From Dipetalonema caudispina (lineage: Eukaryota > Nematoda > Chromadorea > Rhabditida > Onchocercidae): a DNA stretch of 64,000 bases. Shown one piece after another: positions 27,701-39,000 of the stretch. Every line of letters starts with the position of its first letter. The stretch's first letter is position 1. Position numbers and translations under genes: made by a program. The notes beneath the pieces were generated by a model, which ran no database searches, was not told where the DNA came from, and was given only the letters and a program-made list of their open reading frames with translations. The stretch is taken from the NCBI GenBank assembly GCA_013365325.1, contig JABVXV010000145.1:62001-126000 (forward strand), written 5' to 3'.

Positions 27701-28708
27701 ATACACTTCTATTCCTATTTTATTTTGGCTTATTGTTTGACCAAAAATTAAATTCTCATGCATCTCTCAGTTAAATGCTGCAGGCAGCACATTTTTGCAT
27801 TCGAGAAGTTTTTGTATAACTGTAAGATTCCGAAATTTCGGTGATCAGATTTAATCGATAAAAAAATTGTCCATTCTCCCACACTTACTACGAATCATTC
27901 CTTTCGAAATTGTAGTGGCGGTTATTAAGTCTCTGATTTGACAGATAATGTTTTGGATTTGATTGTTCATGCACTGGGATTACATTAATTGAAGGCTCTA
28001 GATTTAGTTCAAGCCTTTTTCACTGCCTTCGTCTCATTTTCTGACTTCATTTATAGAATGGCATTTTAAAGTAATTCGGCTAAAATGTGGAAGTGGCTTA
28101 CATTTACAGCCCAGGAAGAACTATTTCCTCAATTTAAATCCGAAATTATTTTGTTCTAACTTGTTTTCGAAATCTTCTATGTTAATTATCCAGAACGACA
28201 TTTTACGGTTTCCTTAGGTTCGTTTGTATAACGATAGGGTTAATTTTTCCTTTCAAAGACCCAATTCGAAACACCAAAAATGTTAGTTCTTGGAATTTTT
28301 ATGAACTAAGAGTGTCCAAACTTCTTAACCAGAGAGAGCTTGAAATTGAAAGTATTCTGGATTGCGTATATATCATGGTTTCTCTCGATCTTCACTACTT
28401 TACGACAGTGGCATAGATATATGGAAAGACTTTTTGTTTTAAAGCATTGATTAAGAGTAAAAGTATACGGTCCCTGGAAATAATGTAGGTTCATTTCTTT
28501 CTCAACTTGCGAGGGAATCCTCTCTAATCATACAACTTTCCATTCACATACCTTATGTCCTTCCGAAACACTTTGTGTCCTATTTTTATGTTCTCTTTTC
28601 TGCATGACAGAATTGCTCGTTTCAAGGTATTGTAAACTATTTCATTAATAATTCAAAGAGAATTTTGCAATTATACGGTCCCCTACCGAGTATTCCTAAC
28701 GGCAGATA

Positions 28709-28736
28709 TGTGTGTGTGTGTGTGTGTTTGTGTGTG
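28709..28736. repeat. TG dinucleotide microsatellite
   Basis: About 13 TG units with one TTTG break, at the edge where the sequence becomes GC-rich upstream of the EPC gene. Confidence 0.9.
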
Positions 28737-29305
28737 CACGTGGATGACTCATAGCTGCTCTCTATCGTCATCATATCATTTGTTGTGCAGTGGAGGCGGT
28801 TGGGAGGGTGTGTGTCGGTAGTTGCCTGTCGGTCGGGCGGGTGATAGGGGAGCCAAGCGGGAGGTTGATGTGTCGTCTCCCGGGGAAGGAAGGATACGAG
28901 GGACGGTCCCCCTTATTGTCAGGGATGGATAAGTGCGGAAACGGGATTGAAATTTGCTCGGCTTGGGGGATGCACCTTCACAAGGTTATCTCGAGCGGAC
29001 CAACGCACTCCCTCTGCTATTTTCATATATCGTATAACGTGCTGCTCTCTCTCCCCATCCCTTTGTCTCTCATTACGACATCAGTAGTATGTCTATATAT
29101 GCCTGCCCACGCAACCTCTGCCCGTCATCCCTCTGATCATCAATTAAAGTCTCTCTGCAATCGATCGAATGAGTGCGCCCCGCCCCCTACTGAATGTATA
29201 GAATGAAGGGTGTGCCTCACCACATTTCCTCCATGTCTGTGTGTGCACATTCGATGGATTGCGTCTCTCCGGGAGGGGCGCCCCCTTCCCCGGACATTGC
29301 CACCG

Positions 29306-29331
29306 GCAGCAGCAGCAGCACAGCAGCAGCC
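29306..29331. repeat. CAG triplet repeat
   Basis: Nearly perfect CAG units with one ACAG slip, inside the GC-rich EPC upstream block. A related GTAGTAG/CAGCAG/CTGCTG cluster lies near 29,795-29,825. Confidence 0.9.
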
Positions 29332-29362
29332 ATAGATATACTCTCTGCGGTTACACTCTTGG

Positions 29363-29437
29363 CACACTCACACACATACGCATACACATACACTCACACA
29401 CACACACACACATACGCATACATACACACACACATAC
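29363..29437. repeat. CA/CATA microsatellite
   Basis: Alternating ACACAC and CATACG/CATACA units. Simple repeat in the presumed EPC upstream region. Confidence 0.95.
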
Positions 29438-30050
29438 TGCAGCACATTGCAGCGGGGAGCCCGACGATATCGTCAGATATTGAGCGTTTTGGTTATGGTC
29501 GTCGTAGTAGTTATATTTCTGCCGTTGAATTTGTCCTAAGAGAGAAAAAAGGAAGGAAGTAAAATGGAAAGTTTGGAGAAGTCCCACTTCCCCGCCTCAT
29601 CGCGGAATATGCGTCATATGTGACATGTGTTGCTTGGGGATAGGCATATTTGGCACTTCATAGGGACCTGGTTGATGTTACGCTCTATTTTCTTAATTCA
29701 CGCTGTGTGTTGTTGCATTGCCGGGAGGTCTGGGAATGATATCGTTAGTTTGATTTCAGTTCGTTATAATAATAGGTTGAACGGTGCCCGAAGGTGTAGT
29801 AGTAGCAGCAGCTGCTGCTGTTGCTACCCACCCGATACACGGTCGCAAGCCGCCGAGGAAGTTTGTCTGAATTTATTGCATAAGAAAGCAGTAGCAACTG
29901 TATTTAACGGCGGTATTGGTCGCGTTATATTCCGCTACCACTACTATTATTACTACGAGCAGCACCATTAGTAGTAGCCCTACTTGGATTTGGATTAAAC
30001 AGGCTAGAAGGAAAGCAGAAGAAGCAGCAATAATACATAACATCGCAGTA

Positions 30051-33000
30051 ATGGCAACGACGAGTAAGCTGTCATTTCGGGCGAGAAATTTGGATGCGAC
30101 GAAATCGATGCCCGTATACTGCGCTGATGAATTACCCGACCTGGCCGAATGTACACCGATCAATCGGGCAGTGGCACAAATGCCAACGGGTATGGAAAAA
30201 GATGAAGAAAATGTAGGTGCCCTCTTCCTCTCCCACGTCAAACACTTCCATGCTACTTTTATTGCTTCAAAGAATTGTCTGATTTTCTGTCCTTTTTATA
30301 CTATTTCCCATTGCGTTTGTTAGCTTAACAATCGCCGTATGGATAATTCCACATCCCTCCTCCCCTTCCCTCTTCTCGATTAACTGCGATTTACTGCTGT
30401 CTCTCTACAATAGTTGAATTTCAAACATTTTGCAACAGCCACTTTCTACCCATGCATTTCTATTCTACTCTCTACCATTATTGTTTCCATGATATTTAAC
30501 GGTTCCTTAGGTATCTTATGCGAAAGCATGGGATAGTTTGCAATTTTTCGTGTCACCGCCATCAACAGTTATAATTACTTACTGCAATGAGAAGTCATTT
30601 ATTTGATCTTAGAGACTCGTCATTACCATGCTGAGAATGATTTGAGGAATTCCAGAATATTTTATGAGTCTTTTCATTCTTGAACAAGGATGTAAGTCAA
30701 TTGAGAGGCATGACTAATGGCATAAACTTCTTTAGGAGAAATCTAAGTCCTATATATACAGTTACATTTAGTAGATTGAGTAACTAGTGTGAAATTATCA
30801 AGTTAATTTCACTTCAGGGATTTGTAACAATAGAATTCTAATGATTGGTTTTGATTGGTTTTCATGAGGGTTTACTGGAGACAAATTGTTATGATGGATT
30901 TGGTTAAGCGATCCCAGGCATTGAGCAGAGTTGGTGGCAATGAATGAAACAGAATAGTTTGAAGACCGCTGTAGTGGGCTTTTTGAGGGAGTCCAATCAT
31001 GCCTAGCATAAAATATTGTCGCTATATGGCAGTTGACCTCATTGGTCAAATAGGCGTCGCGTGGAGTGAAAGTTTGGGATTCCCATGATTTACTATACAT
31101 CGCTTTTGATGGGTCATGACACACATTGTCAATCAGAATGTAGTAATTGGGAGAATTGAATAGTTCCATTGTTTCCAGTATAACTTTGTCAGATCGATAG
31201 ACTTTAATTATTTCTCAGCTTTCTTGGCCTCAAAATGTAGTTTTAGTACAATCATTGGTTTCGTTTTTTTTTTCCCATCACTGAAATTTCGCTGTCATGT
31301 AGTGTGGATGGTATTATGTATTTCAACATTTTAAAAGTTTGAAGAGCAGCTTTTTTCGGACGGGTGATGTATTATATTGTTGTCATACTGGTTTAACTCA
31401 GGGGCAGCCCCATTAATCTTTAATGAATTTTTTCACTGTGTGGTAGGATTCGTAACATTTGCATGCTAATCTTTAATCGATTTTAACAAATAGAACAAAA
31501 AATTTGTAGCAAAATTCTTGTATTTGAAGGTATTTTCCTGCGGGAGAAATTTTACGCTTCAAAACCATGCGTTTTTTAACTGTTTGCATATTTTCTTATA
31601 TATCATACATACCAGAGGTAGGTCATTATTAATATCTTAACATTATTCGTCGTTACTTTGTCGGTGCTGTTTATGTTTGGGCAGCGATGTAATCGGAATT
31701 GTTTTCTCGATTGACATTGAAGCTTTTTTCCTTCACAAGATATTGTACAACAAAATAAGAGTTAGGGCACTTAGCCGAAGATTCGCCGTAAGTTTGCATT
31801 CATGTATGTCCTAGGTCTTATCTCATTTCTTCAACATGAAGTGGTATTCTGCTTGTTTTGTTTTCGTCTTATTTTCCTGAAACACTATTATTTTTGACAA
31901 GTCTCTAAACTTGAATTGATTGGTCCATTTCTGGTTTCAGACTCTATTATTTAGTTGTGATTCAGTTTTTGATCTCCCTTCGAAGTTGAGGAAATGTGGA
32001 CAATATGTCTTCGATTAAGCTGCGCCAGTGTTAGAGGTGTTAACGTCGTTTATAGGTTATTTATGCATTAGAGGAAAGCACTAATATTAGCAGTGGACAA
32101 CTTTTGTTGCAGTGCATCTGTTCCTGATCTCTCCCTTTCCTTATCCTTATGCTTACCAGACAGGATCGTCCTCGGTTCTTTTACGCACAAGTATATTGTA
32201 AATGTAAAGTAGAACTTGAGAATAGATAGAATTACAAGAGATCAAAAAGGGGGGGAGAAGAACAGGCGAAGTACTTTATGATGCCAGGAGGACATGGGAC
32301 GCATAGATATGTTGATCACAGAAATGATTGTGTTTAGAGGTCAGCGATCACCTGATGCTGATGGTAATCAGTGATATGTTGTAATAATACAAGGACGATT
32401 GTAAAAGCCTGATATCGGCAGCAACAGTTTTAGCACTACAAGAGGGTTATAAAATATTTTGTAAAACGGTGAAGTATGTTATGCATAATGAAAGGATCTT
32501 ATCACCTTCGATAATGAATTTATTAGCGGAAAAGTAGGACCAAGTATAGGTCATAACTGGATGAGACATATTCCGGTGATGCTCAATACCATCATTGAGC
32601 ATAGGTCGATTGAGAGGGAAACAAGTGGTAGGACAAGGGGAGAGACTGTGTTCAAAACAACCGTCAGAAAAATTTCGATAGTAAAGCTAGACATGTAGTT
32701 GTTTATGATGACTATCACTTGCTGTTATTTTGCTCATGTTTCTACTGAATATAAACAATTGTTCAGGTAACTAGGGTAGGCGTTTCGTTTTATTAATTGG
32801 GCCAGTGGATTCAGACTGGCTTTAATAGTGTAGAGGGATATGTCGTAGCGGTGACTCTCGACTTGTCAAATACGGCCATGTTTTCGGGTAGGTCCCGAGT
32901 TGATATTATTGAACTGTCAATGATTCGAGGTCCTAGTTTTTTGCTATCTAGCATACATTTTTTTCTGACTTATATAAGGAAATCTGAATTTAAACTTTCG

Positions 33001-36000
33001 TCATTTAACCTATCTCACTGCAGTGGAGATTAAGCCGAGTTTGGTTTCTAATCCTCATTAACTTCTCGACATGATGTGCAGTTTTTTCTTGTAAGTTCTG
33101 GTTCAATTGAATTCAGCGTTAAGTTTGCAAAACCTTTTTTACGTTTGAAGTGTGTTAATTCTTGGTTATAACACAGTCGATTTTGAAACTTTTACTCTTT
33201 GGAATGTTTCATCGCTCTAACCATTACATTAACAGGATCCTATCTTAGAAAATGAGCCGGTCTTTATTTTTCATTATACATTGCGGTCATGGTCCAGAAT
33301 GAAACGCATTTTTGAAGTGTAAATTTCGAGATATCTTGAGGGTCGTTTTATGCTTCATTTGTTCAGGGATTTTGTCAGAAATTTTGTTCTCTACCTCGAA
33401 ATCTCAGGAATATCTGTGCATATTTTTCTTATTTTGAAGTTTTATTACCCATAATTCCTGTCAAATTAGATCCTGGATTTTGACGTTGTAAATTCTAGGA
33501 GTCTCATTTGCAAGAGGCGATCCTTGCGCAGCAGGCAAGTACATCGGGTATTGCTGTAGAAAATCATGTCATACCAACGCCAAAAGTTTTCACTGTCGAT
33601 CGTGGATACTATGATGCACTATATCCGATACAACCAGCACCATCTATCAACCAGCTCATCAAAGTACAAGGTACGAATGCTTCGACTCTATACCATATCC
33701 TCCTCCCCTACCATTCTCTCTTATATGTTTTTGTTTATCCCTCAAGTTGCGAAATTCAAATTTCAGAATTTTATGAAATTCTTAACCCATGAATCATGCC
33801 TTTGCTTTACTCTAGCACATTCTATGTTCAGTCCCTGTCGAAAGTGCATACAAGAAACAAATAAGAAAGAATCCGTTTTTCTTTTTTCACAAGTGCACTT
33901 TAATTACTGTCTGGGAAAAAATTGAGAGGAAGATGAGTTTAAATTCTACCACAAGCGACGGAATTTATGATCAGCTGGCAAAAATTGAAACCAATTCGTT
34001 CTTCGCTGAAAAAAAAAAAAAGATTTTAGGATTTGCTTTGCGTTAGGGGAATTTCTTAATGGGACAAGAGAGGGAAAAAATGATAATGGTAAATGGCGAA
34101 TTTTAGTCTGTTTCATTTCCAAGTAAATATAGTGATTAGTTCCAATCTTCAGGTCTCCCTTTGGGGATTCATTTTTCCTCTTTATATCCATCAAATTTCT
34201 CTACGTAAACATCACCACATTGGTGTTACATTTATATTGTATTCATCTTCATTCAAAATATGGTTTTATAAATTTGGGCAGATATAATAGCGGTTTCTTT
34301 TTGTTTTTCCTCATAATATGTTTCGCAAAATTCCTACTCGAATTGAGACGGGTAATCTGTTTGGGAAGTGACGTTATGGAAAACAAATTTGCTAACAATT
34401 GTAACTCAGTTTCTTTCGTGTTATTATCTCCTTTTTTTTTTAATATGTGGACCTAATGCTGCGGGTTGGAATTGGCAGCGGAAACAGAACAAAGCCAGAT
34501 ACATAAGAGTTTTAATAGGCAAATCTAAAGGGCACGGTAGAATGATAGTTGATAAATTTCATGCTTTAAACGTAGTGTTTGTACAACTGTTAAATATGTT
34601 TAGTAAGATTTTGCCTGAATTTATCCCTACCTGTTCAACAAGAAAGGTGACAAATTCTTTGCGTAATTTGTTGCTTATTAATGGACATAGTGCACTAGAA
34701 AAACTGAATATTGGGTCTGTTTGATAGTCTCTCACCAACCGACTTCTCTTATCAAATCTATTGTAAAACGATCTTGATGTGTTTAATTTGTATGTGTTGA
34801 GAATTTTTGAAGATTATAGGTTAAAAAAATTTTTTTACTACATAGTGGTTCTTTGGTTCATAGAAACGGGAATTCCTGATGTGATGACGCGGACATTTTT
34901 TGAAGTTTTTCCCTCGTGGATAAAAAGAACAGTTCAGGACTTAGGTCTCCTTCGTAAGAAAATGAGTTATCCTATTTTTGGTTGAATTGCTTCGGAAGAT
35001 TTAAAGGAGCTGGGTCGTAAATTCTTAAGTCAGTAGGTCTGTACCATAAATATGTGACTGGAATAGCCACACATTTATGAATCGAAATTAGTTTGTTCTT
35101 GGAAAATTATTTTTGTAGCTTTTACTTACTCCTCTAGTCAGGGATTGATTTGAGAAGTTTGGACTAGCTGGCAGATATCAAGAATAGTTAAAGAAGCATC
35201 ATTTTATATGTTTTTATCTTCTTTTTATGGCGGTGACGTTGGCTTGGTTGGTTGTAGAAGTTATTAAATAAATCATAATTCTTGGAAAAGGTATGAGCAA
35301 ACAAAAATGAATTTCTCAATGGTGGAGAAATTTTTGTTTGTTCGCCTCATTTAAACCTGAGCCCAACCAGATGAGGAAGATATACACCAAAGATTAATGA
35401 ATTTTTCTCGAAGAGTCACAGATGTCGTTGCTTCGTAAAGCAAAGCTATAGTTTGTCGACCATTAGGTCAGAGCTGAATTTACATTGAGTGCTAGTTTCT
35501 TACTGATTATCTTATTTTCCGAATTTAACATTTTCAACTTCGTTTTTTTGTATATTGAAAATTCATTCGCACTTGCACGATCACTTATGTAAGGCTTGTA
35601 TGTATTGTCTGACAAATGGATAGTATGATATTTAGTTTATCAAGTTTGTAAATAATGTCATTTCAACATTTCCGAAAGAGAAAGGTAAGATTAAACTAAA
35701 CATGTTATCTGTTTGTGGTTATTGCTTTTGAAGTCTTCCCTTTTGTAAGCACTCGTTGTTTTGTACATTAATCAGTTCGGACTAGTCGATACTGTTTACA
35801 GCTTCTTTGTCGCTTGGAAATGAGGAGCCTGACTATGATATCGATAGCGAGGATGAGGCATGGTTGGCCGAACGTGGGGGACTTACTGCAGAGAGTGATT
35901 TCGAAAAGATGATGGAACTGCTGGAAGGTGCCAGCAGCGGTTTACAAATATGTCAACCTAACGAGGCGCGGTCATTGCTCAAGGATTTCGAAACAGATCT

Positions 36001-39000
36001 CGTTGATGATGTTTATGATTACTGGTTACAAAAGCGCAAGGTTAGTTTTCCTCCGAATTTTGAAATGAATCGAAGGTATGAATCTGAATGCAAAATTTTG
36101 CAGTTTGCATGTTTTGTTTGTCGGTAATGTCTTGCTGAAAACCAGAGCATAACATTTGTTTGTGGAAATTGAGATATGTTCCAGGATGCAGCAGCATCGC
36201 ACAAGATTGCCTCGTTGATACCACGGGTAAAAACGGATGCACGCCGAGATGCTTCAGGCTCGGATGTTGCTTATGTTGCATTTCGACGACGTTTGGAAAG
36301 AATGCAAACTAGAAAAAATCGTAAGAACGATGAAGATTCATATGAAAAGATACTGAAACTTGGTCATGATCTCAGCAGGGTTGTTATCCTTTTCGATATG
36401 CTCAGACGAAGGTAAGTAAACATCAGGTTTTTGTTGTATTTTCAGTTTTTCAAGGTTAACTTCCAGTGAATTTTTATAGAATTCAAATCTTATAAAATTT
36501 ATTTTTTAGATAATTTCAGGGAACACACCAAACAAACCGTCATAGGATTGGATGACAAAATATGCAAATGTCGATGGACTGTTTGTGATTTCAGTTGTGT
36601 TCTTTACAACCACATACTGTCTAAAGTGAAGTTAGAGCGAAATGCGACGATGAGTCCTACAGAAGAATCGCAGGTTAGCGTTTCTTGTTATTTGGAATTG
36701 TATACTTAAGGTTGAGTAATTGGCGGTTTGATACTCCAAGTATACTTTTTTTTCCTTCAAAATATTTTGTTTGTGCTGCGTAATGTTTATCAACTGCTTT
36801 TTTTGGTTGGAAAAATTATTAGGTTTTCTGTTATTGGTCCAAGGAAGATAGAGAGTATTTAAAGTTACATTCAGTAATCATTTTCTTGTGAATTTGATGT
36901 CATCAGTCTTTAGGATGAATCGCCAAGTACTATATCACCAACAAAAGCCAAAGGACAGAAGCGGAAACGACATTCCAGAACTTCGACATCCGAAACGGAT
37001 AAAGATTTAGTCAGTCGGGCGTGGTTGAAAAGGAATGCAGAGGTAGGATGAGTATTGGTTTGGAAATGAGACAGATAGTTCAGGAACTAAGTTTTTGAAA
37101 TTACTGCAGGGCCGGGACTAAAATTTTCCCAAAACAGTCTTTAGAGTTCTGATGCGACCCAAATTGTGAAGTGCATAGGAAATAATGTTGTGGGTTAGTT
37201 AGAATCGCTATTTATTATAGAGGGAACAGTTTGTATCTGGTTAAAATAAATAATGTTCAAAAATTTCGAAGTGAATGCTGTAATTAAGTGACACCGACAG
37301 ATAATTAAAACTTCAGCTATGGAATAAGCCAGCAACTGCTGCTAATGTACTGAATGCCGGAGCGTCTCCAAGTACGGTTGCAACAGCTGATGCAGAACGT
37401 AACGCGGAAGCAGCGTTGGATGGCCGATATACATTTAAGAGACGACGTGGATGCATATATCGATCCAGTTTGTTCTCAAACCCACCGGAAGGTAAAAATT
37501 GTAAACGCTTCATGGCTTTTGGTGTGATTACGTAGCAGCGGAATTCGAATCTTAGTTTTAATGATGTCTGTTTTTATTTCAATTCTCAACTATCGTTGCT
37601 TTTCAAAAAAGTGTTTCAGTCCCAAGGGTCAGTCCTGCGGAACGTTTCTACCGGACGTTTATGCCATCTGCGAATGGTGTACGTTGTATTGGTTACGCAA
37701 GACGGAGGATGGGGCGAGGCGGAAGGTTTGTATATTTTTTGACATTGTGCGAATCGCAAATCTTCCATTTTGAAATTTAGACTTAATGATTCCAATTACT
37801 AGAGGTAAGTGCTGTAGATTCTGATAAGTGTAGAGTTTAAATTTATGAGGTTAAATCACTAGTGGAAGTTTTCTTAGGATCATATTCGATCGCGTTTTGC
37901 TTTCTGCACCGTCAACGTCACAGTCCGCCCCGGATCCACCATTCTGTTCGGTTATCGATACTACAAAGTTGGTTTTTTCTTTATCATTCTGATGGCAATG
38001 TAAAAAAAAGTCAAACAATTTCACAATTCAAAGTCAAACAGTTTCACAATATTAACGCGAAGTTGTTTGACTTTGAATTCAGTTTAAATTTTATGAGCTT
38101 GTAAAAATCGCTCAGTTATTAATGTGCTTGTAATTGTGTAGTGCTGTTGCTGATTGTATTTTGATACATAGAAGGTAGCACGAATTTTCTGTATTATTTA
38201 GGAGTTATCAGTGTAAGTTGGTGGCTGTTGATGGTAGTAAGGATGATAATGATTCATCGGATTCTGATGAGAATCGTAGGAACTGGGATGATGAAGATGA
38301 GCGAGAGTACAGGAGGCAGGAAGAGATCTATGCAAAGCGGATTTTTGACATATCCGATACCGGTTCCACGCAAAAACTTCAAAGTGGCGTAAGTACTTAC
38401 AATTTAATAATATTCGAAAATTTATAGAGATTACATTGAAGGAGTGTTGTTTTTCTAGTGCTTTGACTTCTTTAGTTTAAATTTTGATTGGTTCATATTA
38501 TAGGTGGGTCGAGATGGAACATCATCGCGGGGTAGCGGTGAACAGGTAGTGGTGCTTGGTGAAGATAACAACGGGTCAGCATCGGGTATTGGACAAAATA
38601 TCATGTCAGTCAATGGTGTTCGTGAAACGGATCGCTTGCGAGTTGTCAAGTAAGTGCTGCCTCTAGTTTTTTCTCCTTGTTTGATGAGTTTTGATATTCT
38701 TTTTCCACTAACCGGGAATGAGAATTGTATCCTTCAAGTTTGCAACAAAATGGACCGCCAATGAATGTCAGTGCAAGATCAGTCGGTGATTGCGGCCTGC
38801 AACCCGTTTTGCTGACTGCATCTGTTGCTGGAAAGGTGGAGAAAGTGGCACCATTACCGAATGCATCGTCTGTAAATTATCAAGTAAGCGATCTTTGATA
38901 AATATCTTCCACAGATATCCTGTTATTTAAAACATGGAGTCAAAGTCGGTCGCAAAATATTAGCTTGAAGTTCAGTGTAGTTACTGTGTAGTTACAAATG

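Larger units (their letters stand above)
23300..30050. other. Intergenic region between AAMP and EPC, repeat-rich, GC-rising
   Basis: Apart from the tentative membrane-protein gene at 23.9-24.3 kb, I see no supported gene. The stretch from 24.36 to 24.72 kb is packed with simple and tandem repeats. From 28.7 kb the base composition shifts to markedly GC- and CpG-richer sequence leading into the first EPC exon. ORFs at 26,236-26,523 and 27,185-27,427 (plus) look somewhat protein-like but have no recognised family. Confidence 0.5.
28740..30050 (+). promoter_or_regulatory. GC-rich, CpG-bearing upstream region of the EPC gene
   Basis: Against an AT-rich background this 1.3-kb block is visibly GC-rich, with frequent CG dinucleotides, GGGGCGCCCCC-like runs and CAG/CTG triplet repeats. 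It ends at the first EPC coding exon and probably contains promoter and 5' UTR. A 138-codon ORF at 28,790-29,206 is read as a by-product of reduced stop frequency. No TATA box or defined transcription start could be assigned. Confidence 0.45.

Noticed and set aside
28790..29206. 138-codon ORF in GC-rich sequence before EPC as a gene
   Set aside because: It lies where stops are rare because of GC content, overlaps other long frames on both strands, and shows no domain or splice partners.
34368..34724. 118-codon plus-strand ORF in EPC intron 2
   Set aside because: It lies within an intron, has no homology I recognise and no in-phase connection to EPC exons.
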